Positions 55,580 to 64,000 of a stretch of DNA of 64,000 nucleotides are shown here, in pieces (position 1 is the first letter of the stretch; every line of letters starts with the position of its first letter). A program made the position numbers and the translations under genes. The notes below the pieces were generated by a model. It did no database searches. It saw only the letters and a program-made list of their open reading frames with translations, and was not told the origin of the DNA. Source of the stretch: Anniella stebbinsi (Eukaryota; Chordata; Lepidosauria; Squamata; Anniellidae); the NCBI GenBank assembly GCA_029215795.1, contig JARDYH010000003.1:170574382-170638381 (forward strand). The letters run 5' to 3'.

Positions 55580-58500
55580 CAACTGGGTAGGCCTACCGGA
55601 AGAGAGCAGTCTTTATAGCTTTCTTAAATTCTGGAAGACTGTTAAATTGGCGAACCTCTCCCGGCAGGACATTCCACAGTCTGGGAGCGGCAGACGAGAA
55701 GGTCATCCGGGTAACGGTGGTCAGCCTAGTTTTTATTGACTATAATAAATTCTTCTCAGAGGACCTGAGTGTGCGGGGCTGATTTTATGGAGAAGGCAAT
55801 CCTGCAGGTAACCCGGACCCAAACCATGAGGGCTTTAAAGGTAATAACCAACACTTTGTACTTCGCCCAGAAAGTAATTGGCAGCCAGTAGTGTGATTTT
55901 AAAGCACCTACTCACCCCTAGGTGTACCAGTGACCGACCTGGCTGCCATATTTTGAACTAGTTGAAGTTTTTGGACTAGGCACAGAGGTAGCCCTATGTA
56001 CAGCCCATTGCAGAAGTCGAGCCTCGAAGTTACCAGCACGTGCACTACTGTCTTTAGGTCTTCCAAATCTAGGAAGGGGCGCAGCTGGCGTATCAGCCGA
56101 AGCTGATAGTAGGCACTCCTGGCCATCACATCTATCTGAGCTGTCATTTGGAGCGACGGATCCAGGAGCACACCCAAGCTGCGAACACAGTCTTTCAGGG
56201 GGAGTGTAACCCCATCCAGAACTGGTTGACACACCTCCAAACCCAGGTTGTGGCCTTTGACAGGAAGCACCTCCGTCTTGTCTGGATTCAGCTTCAGTTT
56301 GTTTTTCCTCATCTAGCCCATTACCGCCTCCAAGCATTCATTCAGAGGAGACACACTATCCTTAGCTGACACTGTTATCGAAGGCATAGAGAAATATATT
56401 TGGGTGTCATCAGCATACTGATAACACCCCGCCCCATGCCTCCAGATGATCTCTCCCAGTGGTTTCTTGTGGATGTTAAACAGCATTGGGGATAGGATGG
56501 TACCTTGTGGTATGTCATACAGCAGCTCCTTCTTTGAGGAGCAACTATCCCCAAGCATCTCTATCTGGAACCTGCCCGAGAGGTAGGACCGGAACCACTG
56601 AAGCACAGTGCCTCCAATTCCCAATCCCCTTAGGCGTTCCAGAAGGATACCATGGTCGATGGTACCGAAAGCTGCAGAGAGATCCAGAAGTACCAGCAGA
56701 GTAGATCATCCACTAAGGTGACCATAGAGGTCTCAACTCTGTATCCTGCCCTGAAGCCACTTTGAAATGGGTCTAGAAAATCTGTATCATCCAAAACTGC
56801 TTGGAGTTGGAAGGCAACTGCCCTCTCGATCACCTTGCCCAGAAATGGAAGATTTGATACTGGTCTGTAGTTATTAAGATCCAGGGGGTGGAGGGAGGGC
56901 TTTTTTAGAAGCAGTTGTACCACTGCTTCTTTTAAACATGATGGAAAACTCCCCTCCCTGAGAGATGCATTAATAATAAGTTGTAGTTGTAGTCTAATTG
57001 CATCTCCTCCCTGGGCAACCAACCAAGAAGGACAGGGATTGAGAGGACAAGTTGTCCTTCTCACTCGTCCAAGCAGCTTGTCCACGTCCTCGGGACTCAC
57101 CAACTGAAACTGATTCAGTGTAATTCTATTTGCGGAGTTGCTGGACACTCCATTGTCAGCCTCTGTTATAATGACACCATCTAAGTCAGCTCTTATCCGA
57201 GAAATTTTATCTGTGAAATGATTGTGAAAGGCATCACAGCAAACTACCAAAGGCTCTAAATTCGGGTTTAGGGGAGAAGGTGTCTGAGTTAGACCCTTCA
57301 CCACCCTGAACAGTTCTGCTGGATGTGAATTCGCAAACACAATGCATGCAGAGAAGAAAGTGCTCTTTGCTGCACGTATTGCCACCACATAGGAATGGAG
57401 GTGTTCTCTATGTTGTGTCTTGTCGGATATAAGTCGAGTTTTCTGCCATCGGCGCACCAGTTGTTTTCCTTCCTGCTTCAACTCCCTGAGATCTTCTGTA
57501 TACTGGTTAGAAGTGGGTCAGAGAGGACGTTCGGGGACGATCGTGTCGATAGCCTTAGTTAATAGGGATGTGCACAGACCCCCCGGATCAGATCGGGACC
57601 CGGATCAGGACCTCCAATTTTGTCCCAGATCGGATTGGACAAAATCGGAGCCCCCCCGGACCGGATTGGGTCTGATCCCGATCCAAAGATTGGACATCCG
57701 ATTTTTGGATCGGCCGCTAGCTTTCCCCCAATGCTAGTCTATGAGGAAAAAATGGCGGCAGGTGGGTGAGGGGGCCTAACTTCCTCCTCCCCCCGGGGCC
57801 GTCCACTGTGGGCAGCCCCAGAAGGTAAGCCCCCTGCCCCCGTTGTCCACTTCCATCGTCGGGAGCCCACTGGCGCCCACCGATGGAAGCGGACAGCCCC
57901 GCCAGGGAAGCCCCCCCCCCACTGTCTGCTTCCATCGGCGGGTGCCTGCTGGCGCCCGCCAATGGAAGCGGTGGTGGGCGCCAGTGGGTGCCCGCCTATC
58001 GTCCGATCCATCTGATCTGGATCGGGACCTTTCTGGATCAGATCGGATTGGATCGAACGATCCAGCGGTGAGATCGGAAATTGGATAATTGTATCCAATT
58101 TCCCCTGGATCGGATCCGGATCATGGATCGGACCCGATCCAGTGCACACCCCTACTAGTTAGGTCTTGATTCCATCTATTGACCAGGGCTTCTACAGGAT
58201 TGTTGATGATACCAGCCATAGAACCCTCTAAGGCTTCCTGGAATCCAAGAGGATCCATCAGCCTTTGAGGGTGGACCATCTTAATAGGGATGGGTGGTAG
58301 CTGTGATACTAACCCTGACAAGAAAATGGTCTGTCCATGACAATGCAGAGGTATTTATCACCTCTGCCCACAGATCAAACTGTCCGGAACTGAAAACAGC
58401 ATCGAGAGTGTGACCTGCTGAATGTGTGGGTCCAAAGACTAGTTGGGATAGGCCCATGTTTGTCATGGATGCCATGAACTCCCAAGCTCCACCTGACAAA

Positions 58501-59121
58501 CTGGCCTTGAATGGGATGTTGAAGTCACCCAGGACCAAAAGCCTGGGCGACTCCAACACCAGCTCCAAGACCAGTTCCATGAACTCAGCCAGGGAGTCTG
58601 ATAGGCAACGGGGTGGCCGGTACACTAACAAAATCCTAGTCTATCCCTGGTCTTCAGACTCAGGTACACACACTCAATGTGATTCAATTGACAGACAGGA
58701 AGTCTGGTCAGGTTAAGATTGTCTTTGTAGGCCACAGCTACTCTGCCCCCCGCCCACTTCCCCTCACCTGCTCATTAACACAGTACCCAGCTGGGAGGGC
58801 CTGGGCCCATGTCGCGCCACTGTCATCTCCCAGCCAGGTCTCTGTGAAGCATGCCAGGTTGGCCTCCTCATCTGTAAGGAGGTCAGACATGATATTTGTT
58901 TCATTTTTAACTGACCTGGCATTGCAAAAGAGAAAGGAGAGATTCTGTGGGTGGCCTTGTTCATTCCCCAAGATCCCTGGGGAAGCAGGGTGACTGGAAG
59001 GTAAGATGGGTGTTAGATATCTATCTCTCCTTCCCCTGTAATGGCACTTCACCCTGCTATCACCATATCTCCCTCTGCTCCGCACAACACATATTGCCAC
59101 TCCCTTACACATGACCTGCAC
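55580..59121 (-). pseudogene. L2 LINE ORF2 (endonuclease-reverse transcriptase), frame-broken, copy 2
   Basis: From the right: the endonuclease start (FLFCNARSVKNETNIMSDLL, ANLACFTETWLG, 58738-59000), then LLVLGDFNIPFKASLSGG, HTLDAVFSSGQFDLW and LSWTDHFLVRV (58281-58631). After the insert, 57481-56630 gives the linker and RT entry (FFSACIVFANSHPAELF, LNNYRPVSNLPFLGKVIERA, DPFQSGFRAGY). A deletion of about 40 bp near 56700 breaks the LDLSAAFDTIDH block. The palm continues with LLYDIPQGTILSPMLFN and YADDTQIYF (56313-56624), then the C-terminal part to ~55580. YADD and GDFN are intact. The linker is better preserved than in copy 1. Confidence 0.9.
57563..58154. mobile_element. Palindromic hAT-like element, GC-rich, word-array family (Y to X)
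   Basis: The tips TAGGGATGTGCA and TGCACACCCCTA are flanked by TTAGTTAA (57555-57562) and CTAGTTAG (58155-58162), 6 of 8 matching. The left Y-type end (GACCCCCCGGATCAGATCGG) and right X-type end (CGGATCATGGATCGG) match those of 37105-38441 in the reverse order. The inside has 'caatgctagtctatgagg' beside 'aatggcggc' and a GC-rich cargo of 'ttccatcggcgg'/'ccgccaatggaa' palindromes. A shorter relative of the 37105 element. Confidence 0.9.
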
Positions 59122-59150
59122 TGGGGCTCCCAGGTGCCTTGAGCCGCTCA

Positions 59151-59886
59151 GAGTCTGAAGCCACCGCAGGCACTCCTCTCCCTCTCCCCCTCCCCCTCAA
59201 GGATTTTCGCGGGTCCTATTCACAACATCGTTTGCCATCTATGCATCTCCTGCCCCTTCTAGCCTTCTTCCCTTGACAAAAAAAGTCCCTGGTAAGTCTG
59301 ATTTATTTTTAGAGATGGAACTTTCCGTTATCTCCCACTGTGTGCAGGCGAAGCAGCTCAATAAAAATGGCCTACTGAATGGGCCACATGGACGTTGTTT
59401 ACTTCTTCTTTTTTCTCGGTGAGAAAGGCCATGTCTACACCAGCTGTTTATTCCTGAGTAATATAGAGGTCATCCCTACTGGGCCACGGTGATCTCAGGT
59501 CGACCCCTCAGTTATTCAGGAATATTGGTGACTGGATTTGTCATGGCTTTTCCAGATCTCTTGCTACTGTTGAATGCCACGTGCTTCATGAACAATTCAT
59601 TAGGCTGGCCTAGTGAATTGTGAGTTGAAAACTTGGCAATTGTTATGAGAAAGTCTGTCTCTGTTCTGTGCTTATCTGTGGCTGCTAGCCTAGGCTTTGA
59701 GTTTCTTTGAGAACAAATGTATGTTTACAAAAGGTGGGGGCTATCTTGCAAGCTGTCTCTCACATATTGTCATCATCAAGAGGAGGTTGAACCGTGCCGC
59801 CCTGTTGGCACATGAGTTTGGATTACAGGCCTGAAGCCCTGTCTGTCAAAGTAGCTTGGAATTAGCCAGTCTCCATCCTATATAGT
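59151..59886. other. No recognised gene
   Basis: Starts with C/T-rich runs ('ctctccctctccccctcccc'), then unassigned sequence. Confidence 0.4.
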
Positions 59887-60206
59887 TAGGCTGACCGTGT
59901 GAAAAGGAGGACAGGGTTCCTGTATCTTTAACAGTTGTAGAGAAAAGGGAATTTCAGCCAGTGCCATTTGTATGCAATTAGTGCCTGGTGAAATTCCCTC
60001 TTCATCACAACAGTTAAAGTTGCAGGCACTATACTAGAGTGACCAGATACAAAAGAAGGCAGGGCCCCTGCAACTTTAACTGTTGTGATGAAGAGGGAAT
60101 TTCACCAGGAACTAATTGCATACAAATGACACTGGCTGAAATTCCCTTTTCTCTACAACTGTTAAAGTTACAGGAGCCCTGGCCTCCTTTTCATATGGTC
60201 AGCCTA
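59887..60206. mobile_element. P2 palindromic element, complete 320 bp
   Basis: The tips TAGGCTGACCGTGTG and CATATGGTCAGCCTA are flanked by a perfect 8-bp duplication TATATAGT (59879-59886 and 60207-60214). Confidence 0.92.
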
Positions 60207-60214
60207 TATATAGT

Positions 60215-60743
60215 GGAACGAGCAAAGGGGAGGCCCTTTGCTAGGAATCATCTGTTCATCTGTTCTACGCTTGCCATGAAACTCCTTGTGTTTGGGATTC
60301 TATCTGGTTTGGAGATGTTAGATGCACTCTGTACATGTTCTGTTGCTATTTGGACTTGGAATTTCTAAGAACTATGCCATGAAAAGTGCTCTGTGGCTTT
60401 TCATAGATTTGGACTTGCAGATTACTGTTCTGGATTCGTGTTCTATAGCCTGTTTTCCCTGCATGGAGCCAACTCTGAGCACAGGGAAACTCTGAGGCTG
60501 ATCGTTGCTGTTGTAGAATTGTGTGTGTGTGTGTGACCTGCGAGAGAGCCTTCCTCAGAGCCAAAGCTACGAGCAGGGGAGGTTTCCTAGGTTGAAGAGG
60601 TTCGTCCCCTGACATCTTGCTTACGTGATCAGCTCAGTGTTCCTGGCAGGCTGAGTTTGGTTTGGTACAAGATGATCTTCTCTACTGTCAGACTTCATGC
60701 ACTTCTGTGCTGGGGTTTCTCCTTTGAGTTTTGCTCGTGTTCC
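60215..60743. other. No recognised gene
   Basis: Unassigned sequence between the P2 element and the probable L1 start; includes a short GT run at 60520-60534. Confidence 0.4.
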
Positions 60744-61192
60744 GGGGGAGTGGCCTAATGGACATGGAGTAGAGTCAGAACTCTCTCGCTCTCATTAAGA
60801 AGTGACTAAATAATTACAAAATCCCTACTTTGGAGACGATGGACTGTTGATTAAAGATTTGATTTCGGGTCCAGAAGCTTTGCTGTATCTGTGGTGAAAG
60901 AAGCAGCTGAATAGCTACTATATCAACAGAAGGAAAAATGAAACTATCTTTGATATGGACGGGAGCTTTGGCAGGCGACCAGTGACGGTAATTAATGGAC
61001 TTTAATTTGAAGCAGTAAGACTAAGATAAGACAGGAGGGAGAGGCAGAAGTGATTTTAAGTGGGAAAAGAGACTTTTAACCTCCAGCCAAAAGAGTTAGA
61101 AGCTGAAACGTAACTGTTGATATGAGCCGAGAGGATATCTGAGGCGGATAGCAATGATTTAGGTGAGGGGTGCGGATTTATGAGTTAGCTTT

Positions 61193-62263
61193 ATGAAAAG
61201 AAAGCAAAAAGGTAAAAAGTCCAGTGCCCCCGCCTGGAGCAGGCTATCGAAAGATCATCTGTCTGATAGGAACTGGCACCGGCTCACGAGAGTTCCTGGA
61301 ATTATGCCAGACAAAATGCCGGACAAGTCGCAGCAGTCGGAGAAGACTGGGAAATCCCCTAGTCACTCCGGAAGTACTAAAACTGGCACAGCTCCTAAAG
61401 CAGCAGGTGCAGTATCAAAACTGGCCAAAGAGAGTCAAGCAGAGACCTCAGGTGATTTAATGATCAAATTTCAGAATGTGTTGGAAGTGGCTTTGCTGAA
61501 ACAGGAGGAAAGATTAATGCAAAGAATTAAAGACTCACAGCTGGGATTTATGTTAGACCTTCAAACTGTGGTGGATAATGTGGAGAGATTGGAGAGGAAC
61601 ACTGGGAAGCTGCAGGAAGACAGTAAGAAACAGGGGGAGCATTTGAAGGAGATGGACTTGCGCTTAATTGCCTTGGAAGATTGGGACAGGAGAGTCAACA
61701 TTCGAATTAGATCCTTTGGAGAGAGAGAGGGAGAGAGTCCTAAGGATTTAAGAGATACAATCTTGACATGGATTAAGGAAGTTGAACCTCAGGAAACTTG
61801 GGAGATGGTGGATATTGAGAGGATCCACAGAGTAGGTTATAAGAAGAAGGGGATGCTCCCAAGGGACATAATTGTTAAATTTGCCAATTATTACAAGAAA
61901 GAAAAGTTGATGCAAGCAATTAGACGTCAAGCCCAGCTGAAGCTACAAGCAACATCAATCGAGGTTTATCAGGACCTATGCCCTCAAACAGTGCAGTGGT
62001 GGAAGAGTGTTAGACTGTGTACAGTGGCTTTGTGGAGAAGATCAATAACATATAGTTGGGGATATCCAGTCTTTCTGAGATTTATGTGGAAAGGGAAGCA
62101 ACATAGAATAACATCATTTGAGCAAGGGATGGATCTTTTGGAGAAGCTGGGCTTAGTTGATCCCATGGATGTTGGAGAAACAAAGCAGGATGAAGGCGCT
62201 GTAAGTGAAGTCTGTCCTGATTGTCTACAGGATGAAGGTGCTGTAGGAGGAAGCAGTCAATGA
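61193..62263 (+). CDS. L1 ORF1 protein (RNA-binding chaperone), intact frame
   Basis: ORF1p is the RNA-binding nucleic-acid chaperone that forms trimers and packages L1 RNA in the cytoplasm. The 356-residue frame has a basic, Ser/Pro-rich N-terminus (1-85) and a long coiled coil (~88-165, heptads from FQNVLEVALLKQEERL to MDLRLIALEDW). The RRM core (~166-245) starts DRRVNIRIRSFGE and includes DIERIHRVG (207-215) and PRDIIVKFANYYKKEKLM. A C-terminal domain follows to ~325. An unusual tail repeats QDEGAV at 332-337 and 346-351. The length is typical. The start at 61193 is the first ATG of the frame; MPDKMPDKSQ (from residue 38) is a possible alternative start. ORF2 follows after 254 bp. No break is seen. 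Confidence 0.85.
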   Translation: MKRKQKGKKSSAPAWSRLSKDHLSDRNWHRLTRVPGIMPDKMPDKSQQSEKTGKSPSHSGSTKTGTAPKAAGAVSKLAKESQAETSGDLMIKFQNVLEVALLKQEERLMQRIKDSQLGFMLDLQTVVDNVERLERNTGKLQEDSKKQGEHLKEMDLRLIALEDWDRRVNIRIRSFGEREGESPKDLRDTILTWIKEVEPQETWEMVDIERIHRVGYKKKGMLPRDIIVKFANYYKKEKLMQAIRRQAQLKLQATSIEVYQDLCPQTVQWWKSVRLCTVALWRRSITYSWGYPVFLRFMWKGKQHRITSFEQGMDLLEKLGLVDPMDVGETKQDEGAVSEVCPDCLQDEGAVGGSSQ

Positions 62264-62517
62264 AGAAATATTATTGTAAAAGGGATAAGAAAAGATTATA
62301 AGGGAGGGGAGGGTCGGATCTCTGCTCCGGGAATGTTGGGTTGCTTCTCCCCCCCTCCCCGCCCCGAAGAGTTCTAAGAATAATTGGGGCCATTGCCCAG
62401 AAAGGTCTGGTGAGGAGGGGGGTGAAGATGGGGGGTAAATGTGGGTGGGTGGGTGAGGGAGGGGGGTATATGTATCACAGAGGGAGACCAATATAGAGAT
62501 GTGGGTGAAAGAGAGAG

Positions 62518-64000
62518 ATGGAAAATAAATTAAGGGTTGCAACTTTAAATGTTAAAGGGCTAGGAACTGTTATAAAAAGGAAGAGAATAGAAATGTTATT
62601 AAAAAAAGAGAAAGCAGATGCAATTTTTTTGCAGGAAACTCATCAAACAAAGGAGGGCGTAAATGAGCTTCGGATGAGGGAAGTGGGCGTTTATGAAAAG
62701 TCTTTTGGCACTTCTAAAGTGAGAGGTGTAGCGATAATAATTTCAAAAAAATGTGGTATTACTATACAAAGGGTAAAGAAGGATGAAGCGGGAAGATTTC
62801 TGATAATCTCTTGCATGGTAGGGGAGGAGGAATATGTATTGATTAATGTATATGCTCCAAATGGGAAACAAATGGAATTTTTCGATGAAGTTTTTAATGC
62901 GGTGGGAGAAGTGGGTAAAAAGAATATTGTGATGGCAGGTGACTTCAATATGGTATTAGACAAAGAGAAACAGGGATAATATATTAAGAGTTCTTAAGAG
63001 TGGTGGGAGGACGGGGTTAAGCAAATTAATGGAGAGAAAAGAACTAATGGATGTTTGGAGAGTATTAAAAGGGGAAGAAAGGAAATATACTTTCTACTCA
63101 CCAAGGTTTAAGAGTTATTCCAGGATTGATTATATTTTTGTGTCAAAGAATATGATGTCTAAACTTATAGATTGTGCTATAGGGGTAATTAAAGTCACTG
63201 ACCACGCATTATTGACGATGGATATTAAAATGAAGAAGGATTATAAACAAGCTAAGAGATGGAGAATGGATACAAGGCTATTAAATAATAAAAATATAGT
63301 GGGGAAAATAAAAAAAGAAATGCAGGAAATATGGGAAATTAATGAAAAGGACTCAAACTTGCAGGGCTTAATATGGGACACTATGAAGGCTGTAGTAAGA
63401 GGGATTTGTATCAGGGAAATGTGTACCCTAAGAAAACAACAAGAAGCACAAAATAAAAAGATTGAAAAGGAGGTAAGGGACTTAGAGGAGAAGCTAAGAG
63501 ATACAAAAGATAAACGCCTATTTGCTCAAATCCAAGCTAAGAAAAAGGAATTAGAGAGAGAAGAGTTAGAACAAGTCCAAAGGGATTTGCTATATTTAAG
63601 GAGGGATTTTTTTGAATATAGTAATAAAAACTCAAAGATGCTGGCTAGGTCCACTCAGTCAAAAAAGGCTAAGAATATGATAGGGACAATTAGAGATAAG
63701 ACAGGGAAAAGTTGTAATTTAATGAAGGATAAATTAAATATATTTCAGGAATTTTATAGAGAATTGTATACATCAGATACGGGGTCACAGGTTAAGATAT
63801 TGGAATATGTAGAGAGGAATTGGAAAATAAGATTACAGGGGCAAGATAGGGATTATATGGAAGGATTAATTACTGAGAAAGAAATAGAAGGAATTATTGC
63901 TAAATTAAAAGGAGGAAAATCTCCGGGATTAGATGGTTTGGGGACGGAATATTATAAGACTTTTAGAGGAATTTTAATACCAAGATTGAAAAAATTATTT
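62518..64000 (+). pseudogene. L1 ORF2 (endonuclease, RT start), one frameshift, truncated by window edge
   Basis: ORF2p nicks DNA and reverse transcribes L1 RNA at the nick. From M at 62518 the endonuclease reads ATLNVKGLG (8-16), AIFLQETHQ (E at ~40), NVYAPNG (110-116), and AGDFNMVLD (140-148). The frame then ends at a TAA at 62977-62979. From ~62972 another frame carries on without a stop to 64000, about 340 codons: RDNILRVLKSGGRTGL, LMDVW, KSYSRIDYIFVSK, VTDHALL (the catalytic His region, 63194-63210). A Lys/Glu-rich linker follows, then GGKSPGLDGLGTEYYKTF (~63911-63965), the RT entry motif. One base lost near 62965-62977 explains the shift, by mutation or sequencing error. Confidence 0.9.

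Larger units (their letters stand above)
55418..59150 (-). mobile_element. Nearly full-length L2-clade LINE, subfamily B, copy 2, with a nested palindrome
   Basis: The (AAT)n tail begins at 55418, then the B-type 3' UTR. ORF2 is readable leftward from 59121 to 55600. An element (57563-58154) splits the endonuclease from the RT entry. The 5' UTR differs from copy 1. The 5' edge is placed near 59150 by loss of similarity. Confidence 0.88.
60744..64000 (+). mobile_element. L1 LINE, near-intact, runs off the window
   Basis: The probable 5' end is GGGGGAGTGGCCTAATGG at 60744, similar to the usual L1 start with GGGGGAGGAGCC. It is followed by a ~450-bp 5' UTR, ORF1 (61193-62263), a 254-bp spacer rich in G, and ORF2 from 62518 to the edge. 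The 5' limit is inferred from that motif only. High frame integrity marks this as the youngest LINE in the window. Confidence 0.85.

Overview
The window looks like a gene-free, repeat-dense stretch of a vertebrate genome, most likely a squamate reptile (lizard). I found no convincing host exon. Almost everything recognisable is transposable element: L1-, L2- and CR1-type LINEs, one Tc1/mariner relic, one solo LTR, a CORE-SINE, microsatellites, and an unusual number of palindromic hAT-like elements. The reptile call rests on the LINE 3' ends: an L2 end reading through 'gagagcttcggctatggggcg' into an (AAAT)n tail, a second L2 end reading through 'ccccgcctcgatcc' into an (AAT)n tail, and CR1 3' ends. 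It is an inference, because no database was searched.

Layout. At 2.9-7.0 kb an old L1 ORF2 (+) is broken by a solo LTR and by half of a palindromic element. From 14.9 to 24.3 kb there are two palindromic hAT-like elements, a CR1 carrying nested repeats, and several L2 fragments. A nearly full-length L2 (-) lies at 25.5-28.9 kb. From 30.2 to 35.4 kb there is a four-member nest: an L2 holds a second L2, which holds a 3.0-kb palindrome and a third L2. Two hAT-like families sit inside and beside each other at 36.5-39.5 kb, one carrying a very GC-rich cargo. From 48.2 to 51.4 kb an L1 (-) holds a Tc1 element, a small retrocopy and a short palindrome. A second near-complete L2 (-) at 55.4-59.1 kb carries another palindrome. 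The window ends in an L1 (+) with an intact ORF1 and an ORF2 broken by a single frameshift (about 60.7 kb to the edge).

The most interesting system is the family of palindromic elements at 2060, 4374 (half), 14911, 20076, 30732, 37105 and 57563. All have the tip TAGGG(A/G/C)TGTGCA or a close variant. Four have perfect 8-bp target duplications and one has an 8-bp duplication with a one-base terminal change; another has a 6/8 duplication, and the half-element has lost its left end. This marks them as hAT-like and non-autonomous. Inside each tip is an array of one short word: GGATC in most, ACGATA/CGAT in one. Next comes a shared junction motif (CGCCATTTT ... CCCATAG), and then an interchangeable mirrored cargo made of AT-rich ~145-bp monomers or GC-rich ~245-bp hairpin units. 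The two ends of one element are different (called X and Y here), so these palindromes keep a polarity. A second palindromic family of about 320 bp (tip TAGGCTGACCATATG) also makes 8-bp duplications, and at least two further small palindromic families do so too.

Nothing here works as a pathway or operon. The insertions can instead be read as a relative chronology from who interrupts whom.
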